A DNA stretch of 64,000 nt from NCBI GenBank assembly GCA_019925795.1, contig CM034305.1, positions 61,368,573-61,432,572 on the forward strand, given 5' to 3'. This DNA is from Dendrobium chrysotoxum. Its lineage: Eukaryota > Streptophyta > Magnoliopsida > Asparagales > Orchidaceae. Of this stretch, positions 35,039-47,295 are shown piece after piece. The stretch's first letter is position 1, and every line of letters starts with the position of its first letter. The notes under the pieces are model-generated. The model did no database searches, was not told where the DNA came from, and saw nothing but the letters and a program-made list of their open reading frames with translations. The translations under genes and the position numbers were made by a program.

Positions 35039-36110
35039 TGATGTAGGAAATCTAGAAAGAAAAACTAAGTTGGAGAACACAAGGACAATATGAAATTAAA
35101 CTCGATTCACTTTAACTTGCAAACATCCAAACAAACATCAGGATAAACGAAAAGTCAAACAAACTAAACAAAATAATAACATAAAAATGTTATCCTCAGA
35201 ACAACCGACAAGCGGTTTCCTCACATGCAACGAGAGTAGAAAAATATATAAAAATAGTGCTTAGGCTTGCAAACCGAGGGTTCACCACTACAAAGGGTCC
35301 AACGTCCTACCAAACTCCTCCGGCAAATGTCTCCCAAAAATCAGCCAACAAACAACTTCAAAATGCTCTAGAAGAAGAATACAGGTGGAGTGGAACTTGC
35401 GTACAAAAGAAGAGATTAGAAGCGAAGACGAAATAGAGAGGAGGAAAAGGGGGTGGAACAAGCTCTCAAGCTTTTCCAAGAGAAGAAACCCTCATATTTT
35501 TTAGTAGAGACTTTGCCCAAATATTCAACAATCTTTTTCATTCCAAAACGTCTCCAATTTATAAGCAAAAGAAAGAAGCCAAACAGCCATAACACCTCCA
35601 ACCAAAACCAATCAGGTTTGGGGAAATGAAAGGCCAAAAGACACCACAACATCGCCCAAATTCTGCACAGAAAACAGGAAGAAAAGCCACGGGAAACCCA
35701 GCCAGGGAGCCACGGGAAAGCAGCCAGAGAGGGACCCGAGGAGCCAACACAGGAAACAGGGCAGAGGGGTCACGAGAAAGCAGCCAGGGAGAAAACCGAA
35801 AAGACAACCAGCCCACAACAATTACTCCCAAGGAAGAAACCAAAGAGACACAAGAATGGGAAGAAACAAGCTCCACTCCACATACCTCGATGAATTTATG
35901 AGCTAGAAAGTGCAATTACTCCTCCAAATAATGAGCTAAACTTCAGCCCAAGCATTAATAAGCTAGCACCAAGTAGAACCCAACTTTTTAGCTCAAAACC
36001 AAGCAGCCAAAACCCAAACCGAAATGCAGCAAATGGCCCAAAGGACAAGAAGGACCCAAATGCAAGCAAACCCAAGCCTTGCCATGCCCAAGCACATCCT
36101 ACCATGATCA
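35039..36110 (-). mobile_element. LTR-like sequence in the loop of the inverted repeat (copy 1)
   Basis: Bounded by TGATGTAGG at 35039 and CCATGATCA ending at 36110. The minus-strand TATA-like CTTATAAATTGG at about 35563-35574 and the glutamine- and lysine-codon-like U3 region parallel the solo LTR at 39168-40071 (shared AAGCCAAACAGCCA, GAGCTAGCA, AGCAGCCAAG). Flanks CAGAT and TTGGA do not match, so there is no target duplication. Long minus-strand open frames here (35559-35915 and others) are by-products of composition. Confidence 0.6.
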
Positions 36111-37333
36111 TTGGATGTTCTCCATCATTGGATATCATTTTTTAAAAAAAACATAAAACACAACTAATATTGTTCACATTACATCAAAATAAAATAAGAC
36201 GAAATATAAATGCATCATAGATCAATGCTAAAAATAACTTAAATTGACCTTGGACTCAACCTAGGTTAATTCTGCTCAGAATTGACCAATTATGGGAAAG
36301 TGGATCTAGATTTTGAAATATTTGATGTATTTTCAAACTTTCACTTGAGAATGAAAATAGACATCTTCAATTAAGTTCCTACAAAATTTTTAACGTTTTT
36401 GTATTTTTTTTATTTAAAGTGACTGGACTGAGGTTGAAAACTAAAAAAAATTCTAAAATTTGGGATTTAAGATTTTGGGACAACACAAACATTGAATAAC
36501 AAAGAGTAGAAATTATAGGGAATTTATCTACTAAATGTGTAGAGAAATTCTATAGGTTTATAAAATGTTTAGATTTGATTTGATACATCAAATGTTGAAA
36601 AAATAAACTCAACTAGATCAAGAACTTAGACTTTATTGGCCAACCACCATAAAAAATAAATTCATGGTAAAAATTGCTATAAAATTCAAGAAAATTTCAT
36701 AATTACGACACTAAATATTAAAACAACATCCCACACAATTTTTATAGAAAAAATAAACATAAATTAACATAAAAGATAAACAATTAGACTCACCCAAGTC
36801 ATGTGCATAAGGACATGATCACCAAACCATATATTTGGATCAAGCCATTAACCCTTCTCTCATGAGTTCTACACTTAACATTTTTAAAAAATCAACATCA
36901 ATCACCTTCATTCATCAACAAACAAAATCTTAAATACAAAACACAAAATTTTGGAGGGAAGAGTTGGTTGGTCACTACATATGATAACCACCAAAAAATC
37001 ACTCCCTCCTCCTTTGGCCAACCCTCATATTGACTAAATCAACAAAACATGCATTAATTGCTTGGCCAACCCTCACACTCATCCACACTCATATGAGGTC
37101 ACATAAGTGCATTAACTCCATAGTCATACTAATGCAATTCAAATCAATAACAACACAAGTACAATCACAAATATAATGAAATATATCCAATACATAGGAA
37201 ATAAATAGTAGTATGAATTTCTAAGTATTCATCTAGCTCCTAGTAATGAATCCATCTCTCTCCAATGTGGCTCGTTTGGTTTGCATCTTAGTAGTAGGTC
37301 CACTAATTGGTGTAAGTACTACACCCCTACGCC

Positions 37334-39162
37334 AAACAAATGGATTCAAATCTCAAAATTTATTGTGATTGAAAACACAAGATGTGCATTAGATGAAGAA
37401 TAAGAACAAGTTTTATTCTAGGAGTTTGAATGTTTTAGCAGGACTGCAGGAGTTTAGCTTTGAGCTTACTTTCATTAATTATCTGTGTCCCTTTCATTTA
37501 AAGCATTTCTACCATACACAGCATGAGAGTTTGTTGTGCTCTCTATATTTTAAGAATCAATGTAGATGGGTGTAGTTGTCCTTTAAAAGTTTGTTTTAGA
37601 AGTTTGCTCTTTGTTGGCTTGGAGTTGACGTGATTGCTTGTAGTTACCTTTCATTGTTGCCTGGTTGGGAGCCAAGCAGATATTTTTGGAGTTTTGCAAA
37701 TGGTTAGGTGGTGACTTGTCGAGTAGATGTTTCGAGATCCCTAAGAATAACATGCTCCAGCAAGCTTTCGTTGCCTAGTCTGTTTCCCAAAACAAGAATT
37801 GCAAATGTTAACAGGACTCTAGCAGGAGTTAAAATGACCTTGCAACTTGGCAATCACAGCTGATTTCTGGGATCGGTTAAGGCTACGGCTGTATTGGTTC
37901 AAGAATTTTTATAATTTCCTTCCATTTCAAGAATTTCCTATTAAGACAGATCAAATATCTCAACAACGACTTTAACTTCTAACAATTTTCCAATGAAATT
38001 GAGACAGGTTTTGTGATTAAATTTTATGTATTAAATAATTTAGATTTGACTTATGTTAAAAAAGATGGAGATGGAACTAAAAAAACTTAATTAGAAATAA
38101 TTAAAATTGACTTTTATATTGAATGTAAATGAGAATCTGACTCTCAATAGGGGACAATGGAAAAAGAATGCATGTAGTCAAGAATTTCCTATTAAGATAG
38201 ATCAAATATCTCTACAACGACTTAAACTTCTAACAATTTTCCATTGAAATTGAGACAGGCTTTGTGATTAAATTTAAGATAGATCAAATAACCACTACTA
38301 CTAAGATAGATCAAATATCTCTACAGCAAGTTTAGGATGAAGTTGTTTGTTGAGTTGTATGTTGTGTTGTTGTCCTTTCTTATATAAATAAAAGTAATGT
38401 TTGGTCATGTTATGTTTAAGCAAGTCTTTTAAGCATATTATTTTGAGTTCTCCTACATGTTTTGGAGAGTTTATCTTTTTATTAGGTGTCTTTGTTTTTT
38501 TTCTTGCAAAAATTAGGGGTTTTCCTAATTTTTGCTTGCATCAGTAACTAAACCTTGTGTGATTTTAAGAGTGTGTTGGGGTAGGGACATTAGAATTTTG
38601 CAAGGTAAGAGAAATCTAAAGAGATGAATAGTTTGTTCAATTTATAATCAAATATGTAATAGGTCATCAATGACAGAAGTTTTCATAAAAATAGTCAAAC
38701 TTAATCAATTTCTTAACATAATCAACCAAAAGTAAGCGTAAAACCTAACTGGCAGCAAACCCAAAAATTCTTATAACATCTAAGTCCTTTTATACAAATT
38801 AGCCAAACATAATCAATTTCTTAGCTTAGTCAACCAAAAGTGACTGCAAAAACTAGCCAGAAGCAAACCCAAACAGTTCTTATGATATCTATGTCCTATT
38901 AGCATTCTCTTAAAAGACATACTAAGCCAAAAAAAAAAATCAAAAAATAAAAAATAATAAGACCTTCAACACCTATTTATCAAAAAGGCTAGGTGAACTT
39001 TGTATTCTAGGAAGACATTGTTAAAGATGTTAATATGGAAGAGAATGTTGCGCCACATCAACCTGAAAGTTGTGCATAAGGCGACTTTCATGAATACAGA
39101 CTTTGGGTGTTCAATGATTTTATAATAAAATGCAAAATCAAGGGACAAGAATCATGCCAAGA
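37334..39162. repeat. Intergenic stretch with two sets of direct repeats (copy 1)
   Basis: A block of about 98 bp, starting TCAAGAATTTCCTATTAAGA and ending TTTTGTGATTAAATTT-like, occurs near 37926-38023 and 38178-38273. A second pair with a period of 108 bp occupies about 38692-38907 (shared AATCAATTTCTTAGC and GCAAACCCAAA). A 60-codon frame at 37393 has no family resemblance. No gene was recognised. Confidence 0.65.
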
Positions 39163-39167
39163 AGTCC

Positions 39168-40071
39168 TGATGTAGGCAAGGATTCAAGAGAACCCTTGGC
39201 TACAAAAAGAAAACAAAATAAAAAAAATTTAGGTCTCCACAATACATTGGAGACCTAAAAAAGAAAGAAAAATACAACCATATAAAGAGAATTACATGAC
39301 ATACCAAAATATGACTTTAATAACTTGAAAATGACACTTACAAACATGAAACAACACCAATACTTCCTAAAGTTGCATTTCATTCATTTGAGAAGAAGGA
39401 TACAATGGGGTTGATACTTGCGGAGTAGAAGAAAGAGGTTAGAAGCCCGAGAAGAAAAGAGGAGAAGCTCGCAAGCTTTCCTAGAGGAGGAGAAGAAGAA
39501 GAGGCATTGCTCGCAAGCAATCCTAATAAACCCGCAGGTTCTTGTTCCAAAAATCACATTATCACACATACATAAAACAGCCACAAATCAGCCTCTATTT
39601 ATAGGATGAAAGGGGAAGCCAAACAGCCACAAAAACATCATTAATATTCTAATAAAAAAGGGAAAATAGAAGACCAAAAGACTCTCCAATAGCTACTGAA
39701 AAGTCACAAGAAAAAACAGTCCAAATACATCCACATACAGGTCTCAAAGGGCGGAACCAGCAGGAACCGAGGAGGCCAGCAAGGGGGGCGGAACCCCAAT
39801 AGCAGCCCACGGGAACAGCAACAACCAGGGGAAAACCGAAGGGACAAAGGGGAAGGAAGAACCTAGACTTCTACTTTTTTGAGCTAAAAAGTAGACAACT
39901 TACTAGACATTAATGAGCTAGCAAGCAGCCCAAAGACTCATCAACTCAGCAGCTCCAAACAGTCGAAAACCGAGCAGCCCAGGCCCAAACCAAGAGACAA
40001 ACAGCAGCCCAAAGCAAGAGCAGCCAAGGCCCAAATCAAGAGCAGCCAAGGTCCAAACCATGCTTACATCA
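39168..40071 (-). mobile_element. Solo LTR, 904 bp, with target duplication (copy 1)
   Basis: TGATGTAGGC at 39168 and GCTTACATCA ending at 40071 form the ends. AGTCC precedes (39163-39167) and follows (40072-40076) it. The minus strand carries TCCTATAAATAGAGG at about 39593-39607, so the element points left. No coding region is present. The purine-rich 39390-39500 part reads as an Arg/Glu-rich frame on the plus strand, which I take as a composition artefact. Confidence 0.85.
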
Positions 40072-40775
40072 AGTCCTAAAAAGCGCCCAATAAGATAGCA
40101 AAGCTATGTACCCCATGCTATAGGGAAACAAGAACCAAGTGTCAAACCAGCCTTAGGATGGCAAATAATGGGAATGTTAATGATATTGATAGTGATAAAA
40201 ACTTGATGACAAATAATAAGCAAACCCAAGCCAAGTTGAGGGAAGGGCCAAGTCAATGCAACCCTCCCTAATCTAGGCTACATTCTCTATAGCCATACGG
40301 CACCTCTAAACAACAGTCTTGATTTAGCACTAGACAATAAGGCGAGCACCGAATCAAGATTAGCCAGAAGGGTGTTTGAACTTAAAATACATAAGATGAG
40401 TAAATCTTTTTATGATGACAATTTGAGATTCGATCCAAAAGTGCATTAAAAGTTGGATAAACAAGTATTAAGAAAAGTTAAATCAAATTTAATCGAATGT
40501 TCCTTTGCTACAAAAACAACTTAAGACAAAATTTAGGTGCCAGAACTTCAGAACAAGTTCTGAAGTAACAAATCTTACGGGTTGCAAATATTGAGTTTGA
40601 AGGGAGCTCTGGGCCCACATTCTATGTATATAGCGTAAGAATCACCTAATATTCACCACCACCTATTGCATCTTTGTCATCATTCATGCTCTCCTCTCTA
40701 TAATTGATTTGATGCAAAAATATTCTCCTCTATTGTCTTAGGCTCAACCTCTTCTTCATCAAACACTACTCTAGA

Positions 40776-40845
40776 ACTTTAAATTCTTTCGTGTATATAG
40801 TATCTCCAACACTTTAAATTCTTTCGCGTATATAGTATCTCCAAC
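40776..40845. repeat. 35-bp tandem duplication (copy 1)
   Basis: Two units of ACTTTAAATTCTTTCG...ATATAGTATCTCCAAC with one base difference. The second copy of the large duplication has the same pair near 59925-59995. Confidence 0.85.
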
Positions 40846-42675
40846 ACGAAAGTGCTCAGCTCATTTCATCTCATGTTGGCCTATCATTAGCAAAAACTAA
40901 CCCAACTTTAACATTTTAAGTATTAGCAATCATTTTTCAGATCAAAACAACATGCACACCTCACAACCTAATGCCTAAGTCAAACACTCTCCAAGTCATG
41001 TATTAATAATAGATATGTGATTAATTGTGACCTCACCTTGCAAGAGCACTTCACTCCTACATAGCAATATTGACAAATAGCATATATTCATTGTTGTCAT
41101 TCCCAATGTACATGCTTCTAAAAAAATGGCACAAAATGATAAATCCATGAAGCACCACTAATTATATTATTAGTTTCTCCTCAATTAATAATCGACATAG
41201 GAATAGTCTGAGTAACTAGTGCAAGTGAACACACCAACAAATGGGACGTAAGTTTATATAGGTGTATTCCAATAGATGTTAGAAACAAGGCAGATACCAA
41301 AATTAGTTTCTGACTTGATCTAATTCTAATATGTGCTATGCACAAATGGATAAAATCTTTCTTTATTCTGAAATTGGAATTATCCAGATTGAAAGGCACA
41401 TCATGTAGATGGAATTCATTTTATTCATGAGAATAAAGAACTTTAGTCAACTCATGAATGAAGGATTTGTTCGTGGAACTTTGTCTTTTAAATAGAGACC
41501 AATGTCAGTTAAGAAGGGAACTAAAAAAGTAATTAAGAAAGAATATGTTATACTCCTCTCTTGGCAAGCTACAATCTAGTGAATCTAAGGATTTAGAGGG
41601 TTAATGAAGATAGGCAAACCTAGTTTTCTCTGCCATTAGAGAAGCTGATTGAGATCAGAGATTCCTGATCAACAAATAACACTTCTGAATTCTTAAAGTC
41701 AATCACAAGTAACTATTACATCAATTGCTGAGATACTATTGCAACTACCTCTCCACCAGAATATCTTATTGCTTATGGTATTTCACAATCATGAATGGAG
41801 ACATGGTGAAAGGTGTCGACTCAAATACCCTAATAGACAACTATTATACTGTGCAATGCATCATATCACATATAAGCAATAAAGCATCTCATCACGTTGA
41901 CACGAGGTTTAAAATTGCGCAATTGGGTAATGAGACGTTTTTTGTTCGTGAGACGAGGCGTGAGACTCAAAATAAAAAAAATGAGTAAAGTGCAAATAAA
42001 TGTTAAAAGTGATTTTTTATCTAATACTCAAATAATATGCTAAAGGATGACATATTAACTTTCTATTGAACTACGAATTAACAAATTGACATACATATGA
42101 AATAAAAGATTGAACAATACGTAAAGTGGTAAGTGATAAATTGCGTGAAATATAATTGAAATATAAATATTACATGAGCAAAAAAAAATATTAAATATAG
42201 GAATTGCATAAAAGTATCATATAACATTAAGCTCAACTCCAAGTTCTTTCTTTCTCAATTCCCTACTCATCCACATTTAATTTCTAAAAAATGCTAAAAT
42301 AATTGGCAACAACTCAAAAATCATATGTACTATCATCACTAATGAGATCTTTATTTGAGTCATCATCATACCAAATTAGTCTCTCCCATGTCTCATCCTA
42401 TGGAGTCCAATGCCTCTCAATATGTTTCTTCTTCATTTATTTCAGTCATTTCCCTCTTTCATAAATATTTTTCATCAACATAAAGATGAATTAATACTCC
42501 AAAATTTTTAGTAAAGGAAGAGGTGGTGATGGTGTGCAGCTTTCAAGTGATCCTTGACAGCGGCTACGACGGTGGTGGCTGTGGTGAAGGCAGCGAGCTG
42601 GAGGTTGAGGCAGTAAAGAGGAAGTTGCTGCGACTCAGTGTGCATGAAGACGTGATTGTTCGAAGCTTTACTCTA

Positions 42676-42677
<2 letters not shown>
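40846..42677. other. Unassigned stretch (copy 1)
   Basis: No gene recognised. Near 41895-41960 lies ACGAGGTTTAAAATTGCGCAAT with GAGACGAGGCGTGAGACTC. This resembles, in inverted orientation, the GC-rich sequence at 43868-44012 (its complement reads GTTTAAAATTGTGCAAT). The two could be ends of one older DNA element interrupted by the AT run and hairpin element. Confidence 0.35.

Positions 42678-42749
<72 letters not shown>
42678..42749. repeat. (AT)n microsatellite (copy 1)
   Basis: About 36 AT dinucleotides. The equivalent run in copy 2 (61823-61876) is shorter by 18 bases. The Tyr-Ile open frames that cross it are artefacts. Confidence 0.95.
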
Positions 42750-42752
<3 letters not shown>

Positions 42753-43859
42753 GGTCAAATTTTAGAAAGGAGCGGGTTTAAAATGTTATTATATAAAAAG
42801 AGCATGATTAGCAAAAATTTTAAAAAAGAGCAAATTTGTCAAATTATTTGGCGTAGTCTGAATACGCCAAATGATTTGGCTAATTCTGAATGTGCCAAAT
42901 CATTTGGCGTATTCACCTAAAGCAGGTGAGAGAAATGGGTAGGAGAGAGATGGAGAGAGAAGACAAATTGGGAGAGAGAAGGAGAAAATTGAGGAGAGAT
43001 AGTGCGGAGAGAGAGACGAATGGGGAGAGAGAAATAGAGATTTAAGTAATTTTTTTATATTCAAAATAATTTTAACTAATATTTATATAATATAAAATAT
43101 AATATTCTTTAAAAATATTATAGAAAAAAGTAAAAAAATTATAAATTATATTTAAAAAGTATAATATTAAAAATTTTACTCTATAAAATAAAACTATTTT
43201 TTTAAATGTCATGAGTATTTAAATTTGAATATAAAAAATTTATTTTTATAGCATAATTTAAAATAATATTTTCATATTTAAATATTTCAAAAAATATATT
43301 TTAAATATAATACTATTATAAAATTTTCAAATAATATTTTTCAAATTTAAACACTCATGATATTTAAAAAAAATAGTTTAATTATTTTATAGAGTAAAAA
43401 TTTTAATATTATACATTTTAAATGTAATTTATAATTTTTTTACTTTTTTCTATAATATTTATAAAGATTATTTTATTTTATATTATATAAATATTAATTA
43501 TAAATATTAGTTAAAATTATTTTGAATATAAAAAATTATTTAAATCTCTCTTTCCCTGTCTCTCTTTCTCTCTCCCCATCCATCTCTCCCTCCGCACTCT
43601 CTCTCCTTATTTTTCCCTTTCTATCTCCTAATTTATCTTCTATATCCATCTCTTTCCTCATTTCTCTCTCCTACCCATTTCTCTCACTTGCTTTAGGTGA
43701 ATACGCCAAATGATTTGGCACATTCAGAATCAGCCAAATCATTTGGCTTATTTAGACTACGCCAAATAATTTGGTGAATTTGCTCTTTTTTAATTTTTTT
43801 GCTAATTATGCTCTTTTACATAATGACGTTTTAAAACTGCTCCTTTCTAAAATTTGCCC
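42753..43859. mobile_element. 1.1-kb hairpin (foldback-type) element (copy 1)
   Basis: Near-complete palindrome centred at about 43306. It opens GGTCAAATTTTAGAAAGGAGC and closes with the complement of GGGCAAATTTTAGAAAGGAGC. Each arm carries, in order, three CCAAATNATTTGG-type words (self-complementary), TATTCACCTAAAGCA, a GAGA-rich tract and a long AT-rich segment (TATTATAGAAAAAAGT, TTTTACTCTATAAAAT). No coding capacity. It sits beside an (AT)n run, so its target duplication cannot be told from the repeat. It is probably a non-autonomous DNA transposon with very long TIRs. Confidence 0.8.
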
Positions 43860-43867
43860 TATATATA

Positions 43868-44012
43868 TTACGCCTCACGCTAGCGACGCGCGGCGGGCCT
43901 CAACTAAGCTGAGGCGCAAGCCTCATTAAAAAACTCGAGGCGTAAGCCTCAAGGCATTTTTCACTTGAACTGTGCTGAGGGCGAGCCTTATATTGCACAA
44001 TTTTAAACAATG
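43868..44012. repeat. GC-rich repeat with GAGGC/GCCTC words (copy 1)
   Basis: A CpG-rich island in AT-rich DNA: ACGCCTCACGCTAGCGACGC, then CTGAGGCGCAAGCCTC and CTCGAGGCGTAAGCCTCAAGG, ending near TTTTAAACAATGCA. It looks like a transposon end or short interspersed repeat of a type common in plant DNA. The family is not identified. Confidence 0.5.
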
Positions 44013-47000
44013 CATTGACATAGAATCAAAATATATCAAATCTTTGAAACTAAGCCTGCTTCGGTGGGAAAAGTGCTAAAATTGGTAACCTTGGATTTTT
44101 AATGCTTTAAGCAACAACCAATGGAAGTCATTCTAAAAAATGCAACACCAAATCTATGAAACTTGTTATAGGAAGAGGCCCAACAAGACTTGGAGCATGT
44201 AAAGCTATGATTGCGGTGATATACAAGTTTCAAACCAATTCCATTATTATGAATGGCGCAAAAATGCTACAACTGAATCTTGAAGCAAGTATGCACATAA
44301 TGTGAAAATGGGCCAATACTACAACTGTGCCTTGGAAACAGGTTATCTTTAGATGTAAACCGACCATGAATCTATAAATTTCATATAAGTTCATATGAAA
44401 CAAGAAAAACCAATTCCATGGCATTCTAAACTATAATTCAAGCAAATCCCTAAATCACATGTTCATACTGATGATAATGAAAAAAGATAATGCAAATGCA
44501 ACTTGAAATCAAAATTGAAAACTCTAAATGATTATTAGCCATTAAATTACAAAAAAAATTTATGAACCTATAACCACAAACAAGTACTTTAATGATAGAA
44601 AGATACTATAATATATTTCTTTGTTCACCCCCTAAACCCTAGATTTAATAAATGATAACAAAAAACAGGAATAATTTTTATTTAAATCACTTTTTTAACT
44701 AGCATTGTGTTAAGTAGCAATAAATTCCCTTGGATGTAAATATAATACAAAAACAAGGTGAAGAATGAATCCATAACTCAGAAGAATAAACCTTATCATG
44801 CATAAGCCAGTAAAGAAATCGGTCTAAGGACTAAACCAACCCATGATTTTTTAAGAAATAAACCAATAGCAGCCGGTTTATTATTGTAACTTGATTTATT
44901 AGTATTTAGACAGTTGGCTCCTTTTTTTTAATACTTGTACAAATCGATAAATAAGCAAACTTGCTGTAATTGGTGTTTAGGAACTGAAAATTTTGTTTTC
45001 TCTCTTCCCTCTCCTCTTCTTTCCTCTTGTTCCTCTAGGAGTTTCCACCTACTCAAAAGGTGTTTTATCCTTCTTGATTCAATCAAGAAGCATATCAAAT
45101 TGGTCCATATTTATAACATAAAGTTCCAAAAAACAAATCCTTAATTCTTGATATAGACTAAAGCTATATCCTTATTTATAAAACTATGAATAGATGTGAA
45201 ACATATTTGTGCATTAAGTAGAGCAAAAGTTTCAAATAAAAAAACTTAGAAAAAGAGATAGAATTCAAAGTTGGAGGATTCAAAAAAGCGGACACACTAC
45301 ATGCTAGAGCTGGGTCTACTAAGAAATCAAATTCAAAACCAACTTAAAATTTAAAAATTCTAAAGGTTGATAAATAAATGTTTCTTCTCTAACCACTAGC
45401 ATACATTTAGTCTTTACTCTTTAACATGTCATAAAAACCTAGACATCTCCCATGAATATCCAAATCTCAAATAACAGCTCATATGACCTAAAACTTGCTG
45501 GCAACATAATTCGACCATGTCTTCCTAATTTGATATCTTATATGGCATAGCACGATCATTCAACTATCGACTATGTATTAATAATTGAAAATATATTCTT
45601 TGAAACATCAAAACAATGGAACTCTACAGATATTTTCATGGGTCATAAATCCAATCCTGCTAGTATTGTTTAACATACATAGTGGAACACATAGTTATGC
45701 CAAAAAATACACTATTCAGGCAATTAGAATTTCAGAAGACTGAGTTTAATCCTGTAAATATTTTTAATCATTTCTAATAATTTCCATAGTAGTATGCAAG
45801 CCTGACTATCAGAAATGTGCTCCCAGCATTAGATATAAAAAAACGAACTCTGAAGCTCATGCCATGCAAAGGTCAACAAAAGATGTAATCATGCTACTAG
45901 TAAGCAAACAGCAACTTAGCAAAAACACTAGGAAGATGAAAGAGAAATCATTAAGAATGCTCAAAAAAACTAGCATGCTGAAAGATAAATGGGAGCACAG
46001 GGTGGACGGAGTTATAGAAAAGATAAATAAATCAAATTTCTAGTTCATCGCCATTGAAGAGGCAGTCCATGCAGAATAGAGTTGCCAGACTTCTGGATAT
46101 TTTAGGGAAGTGTGATAAAATAGTATAAGGGCAATAGGCATGCAGTAGAATTATACCCATTACTTAAATAAATAGATAAGGCTTATAATAGATACAATCC
46201 ATACTTCAGGCTTGTTTAATTTGGGTTATGCTTTTTCTGACTGAAGCTTGTTTGTTTGGGGTCATGCTTTTCTATTTTCCAAACAAAATGTTATAAAAGT
46301 CGTATGATAGGAGACAATCATTCACAAACTTTATTAATTTGTTCGAAATCACATTTTTAAAGCAAACTCTCACTTTTTCACTCAAAAAATGTCAGCTTTA
46401 CAACAACTTTTACCAGCCACTGAGCATGCAAAAAGATAAACCAAATAAGGCCTTGATAAGCACCATTTCATCGTTGTTCAACTATACTGAATTCTAATAT
46501 TCATTCCCACGACTGAGTTCCATGATGCCCAACACTGTCAAACTCCTGATGATTTTGACACAGTTGTAAAGCCAAGAGCATGACACATCGCTTCTTCCAC
46601 CCACCAGCATAATCATTACACTAATAATGTCCAGGAAAGATACAGCTAATTAAGTCTATTGTGCATTTGACAGCAGAGAATATAGCGTGCTGGCATAAAA
46701 TAACTCCAAAAAAAAGGTGAAGAAAATCGAGTCTATAAGAATAAAAAAAATAAGGAGAAGCATGGAGATCAGCTTCACTAGTTCTAGGAGCTAAAAATTA
46801 ATTGCCTGCTCCAAATACCTATTTTCACCAACATTTGCAACAAAACCCCCTTCATTGAAGAGTTGTAACAATGAATAAGATTAGCGAATTATTTCAAACA
46901 TACTAGTGCACTTGTACTAGAGTGAAAAGACAGACGTGAATATTCCCAAATCAAAACTAGGAAGTGTAAAGTGATGAGAGATAGAAATACATGAATTATA

Positions 47001-47088
47001 AAATGAATATTCCAAAATTTTCAAAATATTTCTAAATCAGGAAAACCCTTAAATATGTGAATGAATATCAGAAACTTTAAATCGACAG
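44013..47088. other. Unassigned AT-rich stretch with a possible MITE
   Basis: No coding exon recognised on either strand, although this is the downstream side of the 47.3-kb minus-strand segment and could hold an intron. A possible MITE lies at about 46209-46454. Its left end GGCTTGTTTAATTTGGGTTATGC roughly mirrors the right end GCATGCAAAAAGATAAACCAAATAAGGCC. No clean target duplication was seen. Confidence 0.35.
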
Positions 47089-47295
47089 TTTTCATAAATC
47101 TTGGAACATTAAATACATTAAGTCAAACATTTAGACGCCAAAGACCATCAAGTCAAAGAATCAACGAACTAAGAAACACAGATGAGTGAAAAAAGAAAAT
47201 AAAATGATGAACAAACGTTGCAAACCATGTTAATACCATATATTTAACGATCACTTAACGACAACATGAAACTAAGCAGGCCAACGAGCACAAAC

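Larger units (their letters stand above)
33755..37333. repeat. Large imperfect inverted repeat around an LTR-like core (copy 1)
   Basis: The arms 33755-35005 and 36230-37333 are diverged reverse complements. Landmarks in order on the left: CCAATTAGTGGAC, GAGCCACATT, TGTAGTGACCGGCTAAC, AGAACTCATGAGAGAAG, GGTGATCATG, TCATTCTCAAGT, CTAGGTTGAGTC. Each has its complement in mirrored order on the right. The outer ends read PISGHTIRMQTKRATLERW (left) and PISGPTTKMQTKRATLERD (right, minus), resembling the C-terminal tail of gypsy polyproteins (GPITRS.AK). The arms may therefore be the 3' ends of two related retroelements facing each other. The core is the LTR-like sequence at 35039-36110. Confidence 0.72.
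33841..44843. repeat. Large direct duplication, copy 1
   Basis: Collinear with 52988-64000 from GACCCATTACAAAGAG to CTAAACCAACCCA. The offset is 19147 at the left end and 19157 at the right, the difference being small indels. By eye the copies differ only at scattered single bases and a few short indels. All repeats, the solo LTR with its AGTCC duplication and the hairpin are shared, so those insertions predate the duplication. The true right end is not visible. A tandem unit would extend to 52987. Confidence 0.93.

Noticed and set aside
35559..35915. 118-codon minus-strand frame rich in Leu, Ser, Phe and Trp
   Set aside because: It lies in the U3-like part of an LTR-like sequence, overlaps other frames and has no recognisable domain. 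I treat it as a composition artefact.
39418..39609. Arg/Glu-rich plus-strand frame
   Set aside because: Sits inside a solo LTR with verified target duplication. Purine-rich leader sequence explains the open frame.
42523..42765. 80-codon open frame ending in a long Tyr-Ile repeat
   Set aside because: It is generated by the (AT)n microsatellite and differs in length between the two duplicated copies.
44630..44645. Telomere-type CCCTAAACCCTA word
   Set aside because: Only about one and a half units, not an array, so chance is sufficient.
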